A DNA stretch of 6,322 nt from Firmicutes bacterium UBA6226 (GTDB taxonomy: Bacteria > Bacillota_A > Clostridia > Peptostreptococcales > Acidaminobacteraceae), in assembly GCA_002441045.1 (NCBI GenBank), contig DJWQ01000111.1, forward strand, positions 1-6,322. The letters are read 5' to 3'. The position numbers and the translations under genes are program-made. Below the pieces are notes generated by a model, which had not been told where the DNA came from, made no database searches, and saw only the letters and a program-made list of their open reading frames with translations. Within the stretch, counting starts at the first letter, position 1. Every line of letters begins with the position of its first letter. Shown here in pieces: positions 1 to 6,308 of this stretch.

Positions 1-402
1 CTAAGTGGGATTATAATCTGCGGCAAATGTAATGGTATTTATACGAGGGTGACTTGGCAGAAGAAAAAGGACAAAGTCTATGTCTGGCGATGCCGAGAGC
101 GGTTGAAAAATGGAGCTATTCATTGTAAACGGTCAGCAACAGTAAAAGAATCAGAAATGATAAAATTATTGCTTGAGCTATTTAATTCAATTTTAAAAAC
201 TGATTCTGCTGAGGCGACAGTGTACCTGCTTAAAACAAAGGCTGCCCTTAGGGTAAAGATTGAAGATAAAGGAGAATTTGAAGAAGTCGATATAACAAAG
301 CAATTACTGAATATTGTGATTGATAGGATTGTGGTTGAGGATGATAAAACTGCAACGGTTCACTTTAAATCTGGATTAACAATGGAAAAGACTTTATCAT
401 GA
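1..402 (+). CDS. Large serine recombinase, C-terminal fragment (5' end outside window)
   Basis: The reading frame is open from the first base and stops with TGA at 400-402, giving 133 residues that are only the tail of a longer protein. Counting from the window edge, Cys7-x2-Cys10 and Cys31/Cys42 form the four-cysteine zinc beta-ribbon of large serine recombinases. Aromatic and basic residues between the pairs (YTRVTW, WRCRER) are typical of that domain. Helical segments rich in Lys, Glu and Leu follow, and then the usual terminal strands (RIVVEDDKTATVHFKSGL). These proteins integrate and excise phages, ICEs and transposons by cutting DNA with an N-terminal catalytic serine; that domain lies upstream of the window and cannot be checked. 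A GTG at 49 could be mistaken for a start, but it would cut off the first two zinc ligands. The gene probably marks one end of a mobile element. Family call is firm; the specific element is unknown. Confidence 0.88.
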   Translation, partial: LSGIIICGKCNGIYTRVTWQKKKDKVYVWRCRERLKNGAIHCKRSATVKESEMIKLLLELFNSILKTDSAEATVYLLKTKAALRVKIEDKGEFEEVDITKQLLNIVIDRIVVEDDKTATVHFKSGLTMEKTLS

Positions 403-421
403 CAATTGAATAATTGTTCAG

Positions 422-461
422 AATAAAGCTCTCAAACCACTATAAGTTTGAAAGTTTTATT
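422..461 (+). terminator. Stem-loop behind the recombinase gene, probable terminator
   Basis: A 16-bp stem (422-437 with 446-461) has one G-T wobble and one C-A mismatch and closes an 8-base loop. It starts 20 bases after the recombinase stop codon. The descending arm contains a short TTTT followed by ATT, and the other strand shows a similar AATAAA run, so it could act in both directions. The poor T-tract makes it weaker than the other two terminators here. A role as a recombinase or attachment-site dyad is an alternative. Confidence 0.5.
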
Positions 462-889
462 GCGCACAATTTTTACTGACTGGTAAAGTTGTAGCAGCAC
501 TACAGTGTCTCGGCCAAAGATGATGCCACTTGATCAACTAAGAGCGAAGATTGGTTTCAAAAAAGCGGATTTAAAAGCTCCGTTTTTAAGAAAAATAACC
601 CTCCGCCAAGGAACCAGTAGGTCTTGCGAGCATCAGAAATGTCGCCTCAAGGCACGTAGAAGCGATAATTCTGATGACGCGTAGTGGTTCTAGCGATAAA
701 AAGTAGTGATTGGCCACAACATATAGTGGTTTTGAGCCGATTTTGGGGTCAAAAAGCAGTGAAAAAATGACGTTTTTTGACCCCGAAAAAAGGACGAAAA
801 TATAGATGACATATCCTAAAATCGATGAAATCGATGATGTGGGGTCAGTTTGGAAGGCACAATTGAAAATTGAATAAGTGTATAAAGAT
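462..889. other. Non-coding, repeat-rich stretch; possible mobile-element debris
   Basis: No convincing gene is present on either strand. Visible structure includes a TGTAG/CTACA dyad at 490-504 and a weak A-run/T-run hairpin with a CGGA/TCCG core at 560-587. There are three spaced boxes, TAGTGGTT (682-689), TAGTGATT (704-711) and TAGTGGTT (724-731). Then come the GGGGTCAAAAA inverted repeat (745-784), a tandem ATCGATGA (821-828 and 830-837) and another GGGGTCA at 841-847. An open frame of 54 codons from the ATG at 520 to the TAG at 682-684 lacks a ribosome binding site and resembles nothing I recognise. Spaced short repeats near inverted GGGGTCA copies recall the multi-copy terminal repeats of IS21-like elements, but no transposase gene is present, so this is only a suggestion. 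Confidence 0.45.
745..784. repeat. 13-bp inverted repeat with GGGGTCAAAAA arms
   Basis: The left arm 745-757 pairs with 772-784 through 13 positions, with one G-T wobble, around a 14-base loop. The outer 11 bp (GGGGTCAAAAA / TTTTTGACCCC) are perfect. Neither side is followed by a T-run, so it is not a standard Rho-independent terminator in either direction. The heptamer GGGGTCA appears again in direct orientation at 841-847. Repeated copies suggest protein binding, for example a transposase acting at element ends. Confidence 0.7.
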
Positions 890-940
890 GAGGCAGGGTT
901 TCAGGTCAACTTAAATGATCTATAAACTCTGCCTCTTTTT
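890..940 (+). terminator. Rho-independent terminator upstream of the operon
   Basis: A 12-bp stem, GAGGCAGGGTTT (890-901) with AAACTCTGCCTC (924-935), has a single G-T wobble and a 22-base loop. TTTTT follows directly at 936-940. It lies about 55 bases before the PadR operon promoter and shields the operon from upstream transcription. No gene sits directly before it, so it may belong to a gene that was removed or displaced when the sequences to the left arrived. Confidence 0.82.
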
Positions 941-993
941 GTAGCTAAAATGATTTGGATCATGGTAGAACGAATCCATACTAGTTTATGAGG

Positions 994-1023
994 TTGACAG
1001 TAGAATGTTTTCTATGGTATATT
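994..1023 (+). promoter_or_regulatory. Sigma-A type promoter of the padR-ABC-ABC-chrA operon
   Basis: A perfect -35 box TTGACA (994-999) is followed by an 18-base spacer and the -10 box TATATT (1018-1023). TG at 1015-1016 adds an extended -10 element (TGnTATATT). Transcription should start near 1030, leaving a leader of about 54 bases before the padR start codon. No other good promoter is evident before the downstream genes, so this one probably drives all four. Confidence 0.8.
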
Positions 1024-1062
1024 GATATCGAACAACAATATCGAAATCCGATAACGAATATC
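1024..1062. promoter_or_regulatory. Candidate operator for the PadR-family repressor
   Basis: Directly behind the -10 box lie two direct copies of ATATCGAA (1025-1032 and 1038-1045), 13 bp apart. The second copy overlaps a perfect dyad, TATCG-aaatc-CGATA (1039-1053). The outer GATATCG (1024-1030) is mirrored by CGAATATC (1055-1062) with one extra base. A protein bound here would cover the transcription start and block clearance. The position suits autorepression by the PadR protein encoded just downstream, although the sequence differs from the ATGT/ACAT type reported for PadR itself. Binding is inferred, not seen. Confidence 0.6.
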
Positions 1063-1070
1063 TATATAAA

Positions 1071-1076
1071 AAGGAG
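1071..1076 (+). promoter_or_regulatory. Ribosome binding site that fixes the padR-family start
   Basis: AAGGAG lies 7 bases before the ATG at 1084. The same frame stays open back to an ATG at 988, but that start lies upstream of the -35 box, so it cannot be on the transcript from the promoter at 994-1023. Confidence 0.85.
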
Positions 1077-1083
1077 ATGTACC

Positions 1084-1392
1084 ATGTCTGAAAAAGTATT
1101 GAGAAAATTATTTTTAGGATTCATTAGTATCCATATTCTGCACCATGCCAAAAAGGAGCCGATTTATGGCCTTTGGATGATTGAAGAGCTAGAACACCAT
1201 GGATACAATATTAGCGCAGGCACGCTTTATCCAATTCTGAACGGAATGGAGAAAGACGGACTTCTTGTATCCTCAGAAGAGAATGTTGAAGGAAAGATTA
1301 GGAAATACTATCGGACGACAGCTCATGGAGAGGACGTATTAAAAGAAGCTAGGGCAAAAGCCTATGAATTATTTAAGGAAATGAAAGAGTAG
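1084..1392 (+). CDS. PadR-family transcriptional regulator
   Basis: This 102-residue winged-helix DNA-binding protein is the probable repressor of its own operon. Its N-terminal helix (LRKLFLGFISIHILHHA) leads to the family-typical E-P-I-Y-G-x-W-M-I-E-E-L (25-36). The recognition helix with G46-T-L-Y-P-I-L follows at 46-61, and the wing carries RKYYRTTAHG (73-82). A single C-terminal helix closes the protein and serves for dimerisation. This short layout, without the larger C-terminal domain, fits PadR subfamily 2, which includes LmrR, the drug-sensing repressor of lmrCD in Lactococcus. The ATG at 1084 is chosen because of its ribosome binding site and position after the promoter. The stop codon overlaps the ribosome binding site (AGGTGA at 1391-1396) of the next gene, which suggests translational coupling. 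The family is certain; the inducer is unknown, though a hydrophobic or cationic compound exported by the neighbouring ABC pair is reasonable. Confidence 0.93.
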   Translation: MSEKVLRKLFLGFISIHILHHAKKEPIYGLWMIEELEHHGYNISAGTLYPILNGMEKDGLLVSSEENVEGKIRKYYRTTAHGEDVLKEARAKAYELFKEMKE

Positions 1393-1400
1393 GTGAGGTT

Positions 1401-3149
1401 ATGAGAAAGTTTGGTCCTCCAATAGGTAAGGAAACACTTTTCAATTTTTTGCTTAAATATAAGTTCCAGTTCTTTGTTTCATCGATTGCTGGAATAATCT
1501 ATAACACGGTAATTGTACTTGGTCCAATTTTTCTAGGAAAGTTAATCGATGCAGCTGCTGGTGGTAAATCAGAAATTGTTTTACTTTCAGCGGGGTATTT
1601 CGTAGGTGTAACCGTTTTTTTTCAGTTTGCCAGGTTTATAAAGCGTTGGTATATGAGAGATCAATTCAATCATGTTGCATGTGATTTGCGTCAGACCCTT
1701 TTAGATAGAATCATGGGATATAAGCTACCTGATCTGGAAAAGGAGACTGTTGGGGATTTGATGTCACGCACAGTAGGTGACATTACCCTCGTAGTCGATA
1801 CGGTGATGTCAACCATCAATGAAGGATGGGACACTTGGCTTCTGATGATATCCTACTTTGTCGTATTGATGTATATGGATCCGAAAATAACTTTGCTAGC
1901 ATCACTTTTAGTTCCTGGAACCCTTATGCTTGCGCATATGATGAGAAATGTACTTTATCGCTATTCAATAAATGCAAGACGATCTGCATCTCTTGCTCAG
2001 ACAGGGTTACAAAGGTATCTTTCTGCAGTATCTGTTTTACGTCTTTTCGGTAGGGAAGAAGCTGAAAAATCTACAATCATGAATGCCTATGAAATGCAGG
2101 TCAAGTGGAATATCAAGCAAATCGTCCTGCAACAGTCGCTATTGCCGGTCTATGCATTAATCGCCGGACTTGGTGTTGTTGTCGTCATTGGAATGGGTGG
2201 AGAAAATGTGCGAACAGGCTTATGGACTGTTGGAACCTTCAATGCCTACATGGTCATGTTTATTGCGTTTTCAGGACGCACACGAGTTGCTGCAAAAGTG
2301 TTTAACCGTTGGCATGGCGCAAAAGCATCTTGGCAGCGTATTAAGGAAAAAATGTTGGTAGAGAAGCATGAACGGATAGCTGATACTGACCATGCCCAAT
2401 TGAATTCTGTGGATCATATAAAGGTTTCACACCTTCATTTCTCATATGCCGATAAAGAAGTTTTAAAAGACATCTGTTTCGAGGCAAAGCGTGGAGAAAT
2501 TATCGGAATCACAGGGGCGGTTGGATCGGGAAAGTCCACATTAATCAATGCCCTCCTTGGACAATATCCTTATAAAGGGGATATTGTTATTGAGTCTAGT
2601 CAATTAAGGGATTTATCGGAATCACAAAGAAACAAAACAATTGGTTACTCTGGTCACGAGCAATTTTTGTTCTCGATGAGTATTGAAGAGAATATTCTTT
2701 TAGGATTAGAAAGAAAAAGTACTGACTTTGAAAATACACTCATATCTACAGCCTTGTCAGAGGATATTGAGCGGTTTGATGATGGCCTGATGACCAGTGT
2801 TGGAGAAAAGGGGCGCAAAGTATCCGGTGGTCAGAGGCAACGTCTTTCAATGGCAAGAGCAATCTATAAAAGGCCTGCCATACTTTTGCTAGACGATCCT
2901 TTTTCAGCGCTAGACATTGGGACGGAACAAAGAATAATTAGACAACTAAAGGAAGATTTTAAAAATCAGATTGTCATCATTGCCAGCCATAGATTAAGTG
3001 CATTTGAACATGTCGATCAAATCCTTGTTCTAGATCAGGGTGCTGTTCTTGAAGCAGGCTCACATGAACAATTAATAGGTAATAAAGGGCTTTATTATGA
3101 GATTTACCAAGCTCAGAAATTTATGAAGGAGGGAAGCACGAATGAATAA
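1401..3149 (+). CDS. ABC exporter half-transporter, subunit 1 (degenerate-site partner)
   Basis: A 582-residue membrane ATPase with one transmembrane domain and one nucleotide-binding domain, the normal size for a bacterial half-exporter. Hydrophobic segments lie near 25-47, 56-78, 144-165, 166-185, 248-268 and 278-292. The ATPase domain starts near 340: A-loop Tyr349, Walker A GAVGSGKS (372-379), signature VSGGQ (474-478), Walker B ILLLD (494-498), D-loop SALD (502-505) and switch His530. Two key residues differ from the consensus. Asp499 replaces the catalytic Glu after Walker B, and His419 takes the usual Q-loop Gln position (GYSGHEQF, although Gln421 is close). Asp at this place marks the degenerate-site subunit of heterodimeric exporters such as BmrC or TM287. 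The AGGTGA ribosome binding site overlaps the padR stop, and the 3' end overlaps the next subunit gene by 8 bp. Substrate unknown; multidrug or peptide export is most likely. Confidence 0.92.
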   Translation: MRKFGPPIGKETLFNFLLKYKFQFFVSSIAGIIYNTVIVLGPIFLGKLIDAAAGGKSEIVLLSAGYFVGVTVFFQFARFIKRWYMRDQFNHVACDLRQTLLDRIMGYKLPDLEKETVGDLMSRTVGDITLVVDTVMSTINEGWDTWLLMISYFVVLMYMDPKITLLASLLVPGTLMLAHMMRNVLYRYSINARRSASLAQTGLQRYLSAVSVLRLFGREEAEKSTIMNAYEMQVKWNIKQIVLQQSLLPVYALIAGLGVVVVIGMGGENVRTGLWTVGTFNAYMVMFIAFSGRTRVAAKVFNRWHGAKASWQRIKEKMLVEKHERIADTDHAQLNSVDHIKVSHLHFSYADKEVLKDICFEAKRGEIIGITGAVGSGKSTLINALLGQYPYKGDIVIESSQLRDLSESQRNKTIGYSGHEQFLFSMSIEENILLGLERKSTDFENTLISTALSEDIERFDDGLMTSVGEKGRKVSGGQRQRLSMARAIYKRPAILLLDDPFSALDIGTEQRIIRQLKEDFKNQIVIIASHRLSAFEHVDQILVLDQGAVLEAGSHEQLIGNKGLYYEIYQAQKFMKEGSTNE

Positions 3150-4917
3150 AGAAAGCCAAACGCAGCATTTTCTTAAGCGGTCTTTAATAGATGTTTTCAA
3201 ATATAAGCCGATGTACTTTATGCTCCTTCTGAGCACGGTTGGTATTTCTGCTATTGCCAATGTTTGGCCGTCACTTATATTAAAGCAAATCGTTGATGGC
3301 CCATTAACAACAGGAGTTGGTTCGGTTTGGAATATGGCATTCATGTATTTGGCAGCAGTTTTGATCATAGGAGTATTGGACTTCGGTAGAGAAATAAGCG
3401 CTACAGTCATTGGTCAAGGCATACTGCTTGAAACGAGAAAGCAAATGCTTGCACATTTACAGAGACTGCCGATGAAGTACTATCTGCGGGTGCCTGTTGG
3501 TGAAACGCTTTCCAAGTTTTCTGCTGATTTAGATGCGATTGGTACGTTATTCTCAGCAGGTCTGGTGAGTGCTATGGCGGATAGTTTCAAGATCATTGGA
3601 CTTTTTATTGCACTATTTGCACTTTCAAAACCCATTGGGTGGATTGCACTAGGTGCCATTCCCATTATTTTTTTCTTGTCGAACTTTTTTAGAAAGAATA
3701 TCTTTATAAAGCAGAAAGAGGTACGAAAGCGGGTCTCAGATATTAATGCAACGATACAAGAGGTCTATTCAGGGCTAAAGATTATAAAAACCTTTGGTAA
3801 AGAAGACTTGTTTTCAAAGCGATTTGAGGAAAGACTTGAAGTCCATCGCTTGGCTATGAATGGGAATAGCGTTTACGATGCTTGGTTCCCTTGCATTATG
3901 CAAATTGTGAGAGCCAGCGTAATCGCTCTTGCAATGGTAATTGGTGCTTCTAATAATGGAACGAATTTGGCTTTAGGGCTTTCAATCGGAACACTGGCAG
4001 CAATAGCAGACCTGTTTGTCCGTATGTTCGAGCCTGTTGAAGCCATTGCATCAGAGGTTCAAACGATTCAACAGGCTTTCGCAGGGATAGATCGAGTCAA
4101 AGATTTCTTCTTTGAAAAGACAGAAGATAAGGCGGACGCTGTTTCAGAAAAAGCATCACATTTGGATAAAATAACAAAAAAAGACATTGTACTAGAGCAG
4201 GTGGATTTTGAATATACAGAAGGTAAAAAAGTGATCCATCAAGCAACCGTCACAATAAAGGAAGGCAGTAAAGTTGCCTTTGCAGGAAGAACCGGGTCAG
4301 GAAAAACGACGCTTTTGTCCTTAATTGCCGGCCTTTATCCAGTAGCTAATGGGTCAATTTCCATCGGTGGTTCAAATCCCTTTTTATTGCCGGCGAGTGA
4401 ACGTCGGAAAATCATAGGTATAGTGCCTCAGAACGTTCAACTTTTTAATGGATCAATCCTTGATAACATTACACTTAAAGATGATGAAATAACAAAAGAT
4501 GAGGTATGGATGGCACTTGAGACTGTTGGACTTAGTGTAACAGTGAATGAATTAAAGGATGGTTTAGATACAATGATTGGTGAAGGTGAAGCGCAATTAT
4601 CATTTGGGCAAATGCAGCTATTATCCCTAGCAAGAGCGATTGTAACGAATCCTCCGATTCTATTGCTGGATGAATTAACGTCGGGTTTAGATGCATTGAC
4701 AGAAAGGAAACTTTTAAACGCCATTCGTGAAGTCAGCTCTAATCGAACGATTATTACAATCAGCCATCGCATATCCGGCATTATTGATGCAGATATTGTA
4801 CACATTATGGATGCGGGTAGAGTCGTAGAAAGTGGTTCGCCTGAAGAACTTTCTCAAATGGAAGGATGGTTTGCTGTTTATAAACGTCTTGAAGAGCGTG
4901 GATGGAAAGTCGGCTAA
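3142..4917 (+). CDS. ABC exporter half-transporter, subunit 2 (catalytic partner)
   Basis: A 591-residue half-transporter. Hydrophobic segments lie near 22-42, 64-82, 134-162, 164-182, 250-272 and 275-295, and the ATPase domain starts near 348. Visible elements are A-loop Tyr358, Walker A GRTGSGKT (382-389), Q-loop Gln430 (IVPQNVQLF), Walker B ILLLD (506-510), catalytic Glu511, D-loop SGLD (514-517) and switch His542. The signature is LSFGQ (486-490) instead of LSGGQ. In a head-to-tail dimer, this altered signature faces the Walker A/B of subunit 1, and the intact Walker A/B and Glu511 face the normal VSGGQ of subunit 1. One ATP site is thus competent and one impaired, as in LmrCD, BmrCD and TM287/288. 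A strong AAGGAGG (3126-3132) lies 9 bases before the ATG, inside the previous gene, and the two frames overlap by 8 bp, which fits equimolar synthesis. Substrate is not deducible. Confidence 0.93.
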   Translation: MNKESQTQHFLKRSLIDVFKYKPMYFMLLLSTVGISAIANVWPSLILKQIVDGPLTTGVGSVWNMAFMYLAAVLIIGVLDFGREISATVIGQGILLETRKQMLAHLQRLPMKYYLRVPVGETLSKFSADLDAIGTLFSAGLVSAMADSFKIIGLFIALFALSKPIGWIALGAIPIIFFLSNFFRKNIFIKQKEVRKRVSDINATIQEVYSGLKIIKTFGKEDLFSKRFEERLEVHRLAMNGNSVYDAWFPCIMQIVRASVIALAMVIGASNNGTNLALGLSIGTLAAIADLFVRMFEPVEAIASEVQTIQQAFAGIDRVKDFFFEKTEDKADAVSEKASHLDKITKKDIVLEQVDFEYTEGKKVIHQATVTIKEGSKVAFAGRTGSGKTTLLSLIAGLYPVANGSISIGGSNPFLLPASERRKIIGIVPQNVQLFNGSILDNITLKDDEITKDEVWMALETVGLSVTVNELKDGLDTMIGEGEAQLSFGQMQLLSLARAIVTNPPILLLDELTSGLDALTERKLLNAIREVSSNRTIITISHRISGIIDADIVHIMDAGRVVESGSPEELSQMEGWFAVYKRLEERGWKVG

Positions 4918-4927
4918 ATATTAAATT

Positions 4928-4932
4928 GGGAG
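4928..4932 (+). promoter_or_regulatory. Ribosome binding site that decides the chrA-like start
   Basis: GGGAG sits 5 bases before the ATG at 4938. The upstream in-frame ATG at 4902, inside the end of the ABC gene, has only a weak GAAGAG before it. It would add 12 polar residues not expected in the family, so 4938 is preferred. Confidence 0.7.
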
Positions 4933-4937
4933 AAAAA

Positions 4938-6110
4938 ATGGAAAAAATTAAATGGCGTACATTTCTTAAAGATGTTTTCATTTGCTCTTTAGGTGCTTAT
5001 GGAGGCCCTGAGGCACACTATGGTGTTTTTACAGATCAATTGGTCATCAAGAAGAAGTATTTAACTGAAGAAGAAATGGTGGAACTCATTGCGGTTACCG
5101 GAATTCTGCCAGGGCCTAGCAGTACCCAAACAATCGTTGCCATTGGTCATAAAGTAGGTGGGCCATGGTTAGGTCTGTTGACAATGTTGGTGTGGGCTTT
5201 ACCCGTGCTCTTAGTGATGACACTGTTGTCTTTTTTAAGTCAATTTTTACTCAGCATGAATCTATCTCAGGATGGACTAAGATATATCGGTCCCATGGCA
5301 GTTGGATTTATCTTAGTAGCTGCTTATCGTATAGGTAGAAAGGTCGTGACGGATAAAGTCACATTGGCACTATTATTATTTGGCGCAATAACCACGTATC
5401 TGATACGTGAACCTTGGATCTACCCGCTGGTGCTAATTCTTGGTGGTGTAGTAAGCGTTATAACTTCTGGGGAAAAAAATCTATGGAATCACGTTAAATT
5501 AAATCCTCCATGGAAATATCTCATCACATTCGGAATCTTTGCGGGAGGCAGTCTTCTTTTGACACTAGTGTGGGATAACCGAATTGTACATCTGTTTGAG
5601 AGCTTTTACCGGTATGGGTACTTAGTGATTGGCGGTGGGCAGGTGGTTGTTCCCCTCATGTATAGTGAACTTGTTGAAGTCAATCAGTATATGACTAATC
5701 AAGAATTTCTAACAGGTTTCGGTCTTGTTCAAGGACTGCCAGGGCCAATGTTTAGCTTTAGTGCTTATGCAGGCGGTATGGCAGCACGTGGAGGGAGCAC
5801 GATTACTCAAGTTTTAGGAGCAATGGCAGGGGGAATCGGAATATTCTTACCTGGAATACTTCTCATTTACTTTGTTTATCCAATTTGGGAGAACTTAAAG
5901 AAAATTCGAGGAATAAAAGTTTCTTTGAGAGGTATAACAGCTGTCGCTGGTGGATTAATTACAGTATCCGCAATTATACTGATGCAAAAAAGTGGATTCG
6001 CAATTGACAATATTCTAGTTGTGCTTGTTACTTCAGTACTATTGATTTCAAAGAAAATACCAGCTCCGATCATTGTTATAGTTGCTTTATGTCTTGGATT
6101 TACTATTTAA
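4938..6110 (+). CDS. chrA: ChrA-type transporter, CHR (chromate ion transporter) family
   Basis: A 390-residue integral membrane protein made of two homologous halves, the long-chain form of the CHR family. The first half holds GAYGGPEAH (19-27) and LPGPSSTQ (57-64) followed by IGHKVGGPWLG. The second half repeats the pattern with GGGQVVVPL (232-240) and QGLPGP (265-270) followed by AYAGG. Roughly ten to twelve hydrophobic segments span the rest, and the half-to-half linker lies near 176-192. Characterised members export chromate by secondary transport, lowering cytoplasmic Cr(VI), and some may carry sulfate-like oxyanions; the substrate of this one is unproven. The gene starts 20 bases after the second ABC gene and has no promoter of its own that I can see, so it should be induced together with the exporter through the PadR regulator. 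The start at 4938 is chosen by its ribosome binding site; 4902 is the alternative. The family call is strong; the chromate role is inferred. Confidence 0.92.
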   Translation: MEKIKWRTFLKDVFICSLGAYGGPEAHYGVFTDQLVIKKKYLTEEEMVELIAVTGILPGPSSTQTIVAIGHKVGGPWLGLLTMLVWALPVLLVMTLLSFLSQFLLSMNLSQDGLRYIGPMAVGFILVAAYRIGRKVVTDKVTLALLLFGAITTYLIREPWIYPLVLILGGVVSVITSGEKNLWNHVKLNPPWKYLITFGIFAGGSLLLTLVWDNRIVHLFESFYRYGYLVIGGGQVVVPLMYSELVEVNQYMTNQEFLTGFGLVQGLPGPMFSFSAYAGGMAARGGSTITQVLGAMAGGIGIFLPGILLIYFVYPIWENLKKIRGIKVSLRGITAVAGGLITVSAIILMQKSGFAIDNILVVLVTSVLLISKKIPAPIIVIVALCLGFTI

Positions 6111-6260
6111 GAATAATTCCTTATGAAGACATGTGGCTTATCATTAGTGAGCGAATATATGGAAAGTTGTTCAAGATGATATTTGATGAAGCTTATGTCA
6201 AAAATTATAGATATTAGTATTCAATTGTGATCATGATAGTAGTAATAAAATATTTCAAAT

Positions 6261-6308
6261 AAACGGCAAGTCTTAGGTTAAACAAGAACCTATAAGATTG
6301 CCGTTTTT
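6261..6308 (+). terminator. Rho-independent terminator of the operon
   Basis: A long stem pairs AAACGGCAA-g-TCTTA-GGTT (6261-6279) with the arm at 6287-6306. Small bulges interrupt it, the loop has 7 bases, and it ends in TTTTT (6304-6308). The A-rich start (AAATAAA) gives a T-run on the opposite strand, so it could also stop transcription arriving from the right. It lies 150 bases after the chrA-like stop. The AT-rich gap between them holds no supported gene, only an unsupported 42-codon frame at 6089-6217. Confidence 0.88.

Noticed and set aside
49..402. Separate small gene starting at the GTG at 49
   Set aside because: The frame is open to the window edge, and the residues before 49 contain the first Cys-x2-Cys pair of the zinc ribbon. 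It is the middle of a longer recombinase gene.
520..684. 54-residue open frame in the intergenic region
   Set aside because: No ribosome binding site and no recognisable family. It runs into the repeat region and could easily be chance.
745..784. GGGGTCAAAAA hairpin as a Rho-independent terminator
   Set aside because: The T-run lies inside the stem and no T-tract follows on either strand.
403..890. CRISPR array, tRNA or rRNA gene, or riboswitch in the intergenic region
   Set aside because: There are no regular repeats with unique spacers, no cloverleaf or CCA-type end and no recognisable riboswitch core. The repeats seen are too short and irregular.
988..1083. N-terminal extension of the PadR-family protein from the ATG at 988
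   Set aside because: This stretch contains the promoter and candidate operator, and its ATG is upstream of the -35 box. The ATG at 1084 has an ideal ribosome binding site and gives the normal family N-terminus.
1826..2361. Short plus-strand frames inside the first ABC gene
   Set aside because: They are shifted frames of the conserved transmembrane domain, with low-complexity Cys/Ser-rich translations.
3072..3410. Minus-strand open frames within the ABC and chrA genes (also 3480-3665, 4437-4805 and 5876-6073)
   Set aside because: They lie opposite well-supported genes with intact motifs, lack ribosome binding sites and have no domain-like features.
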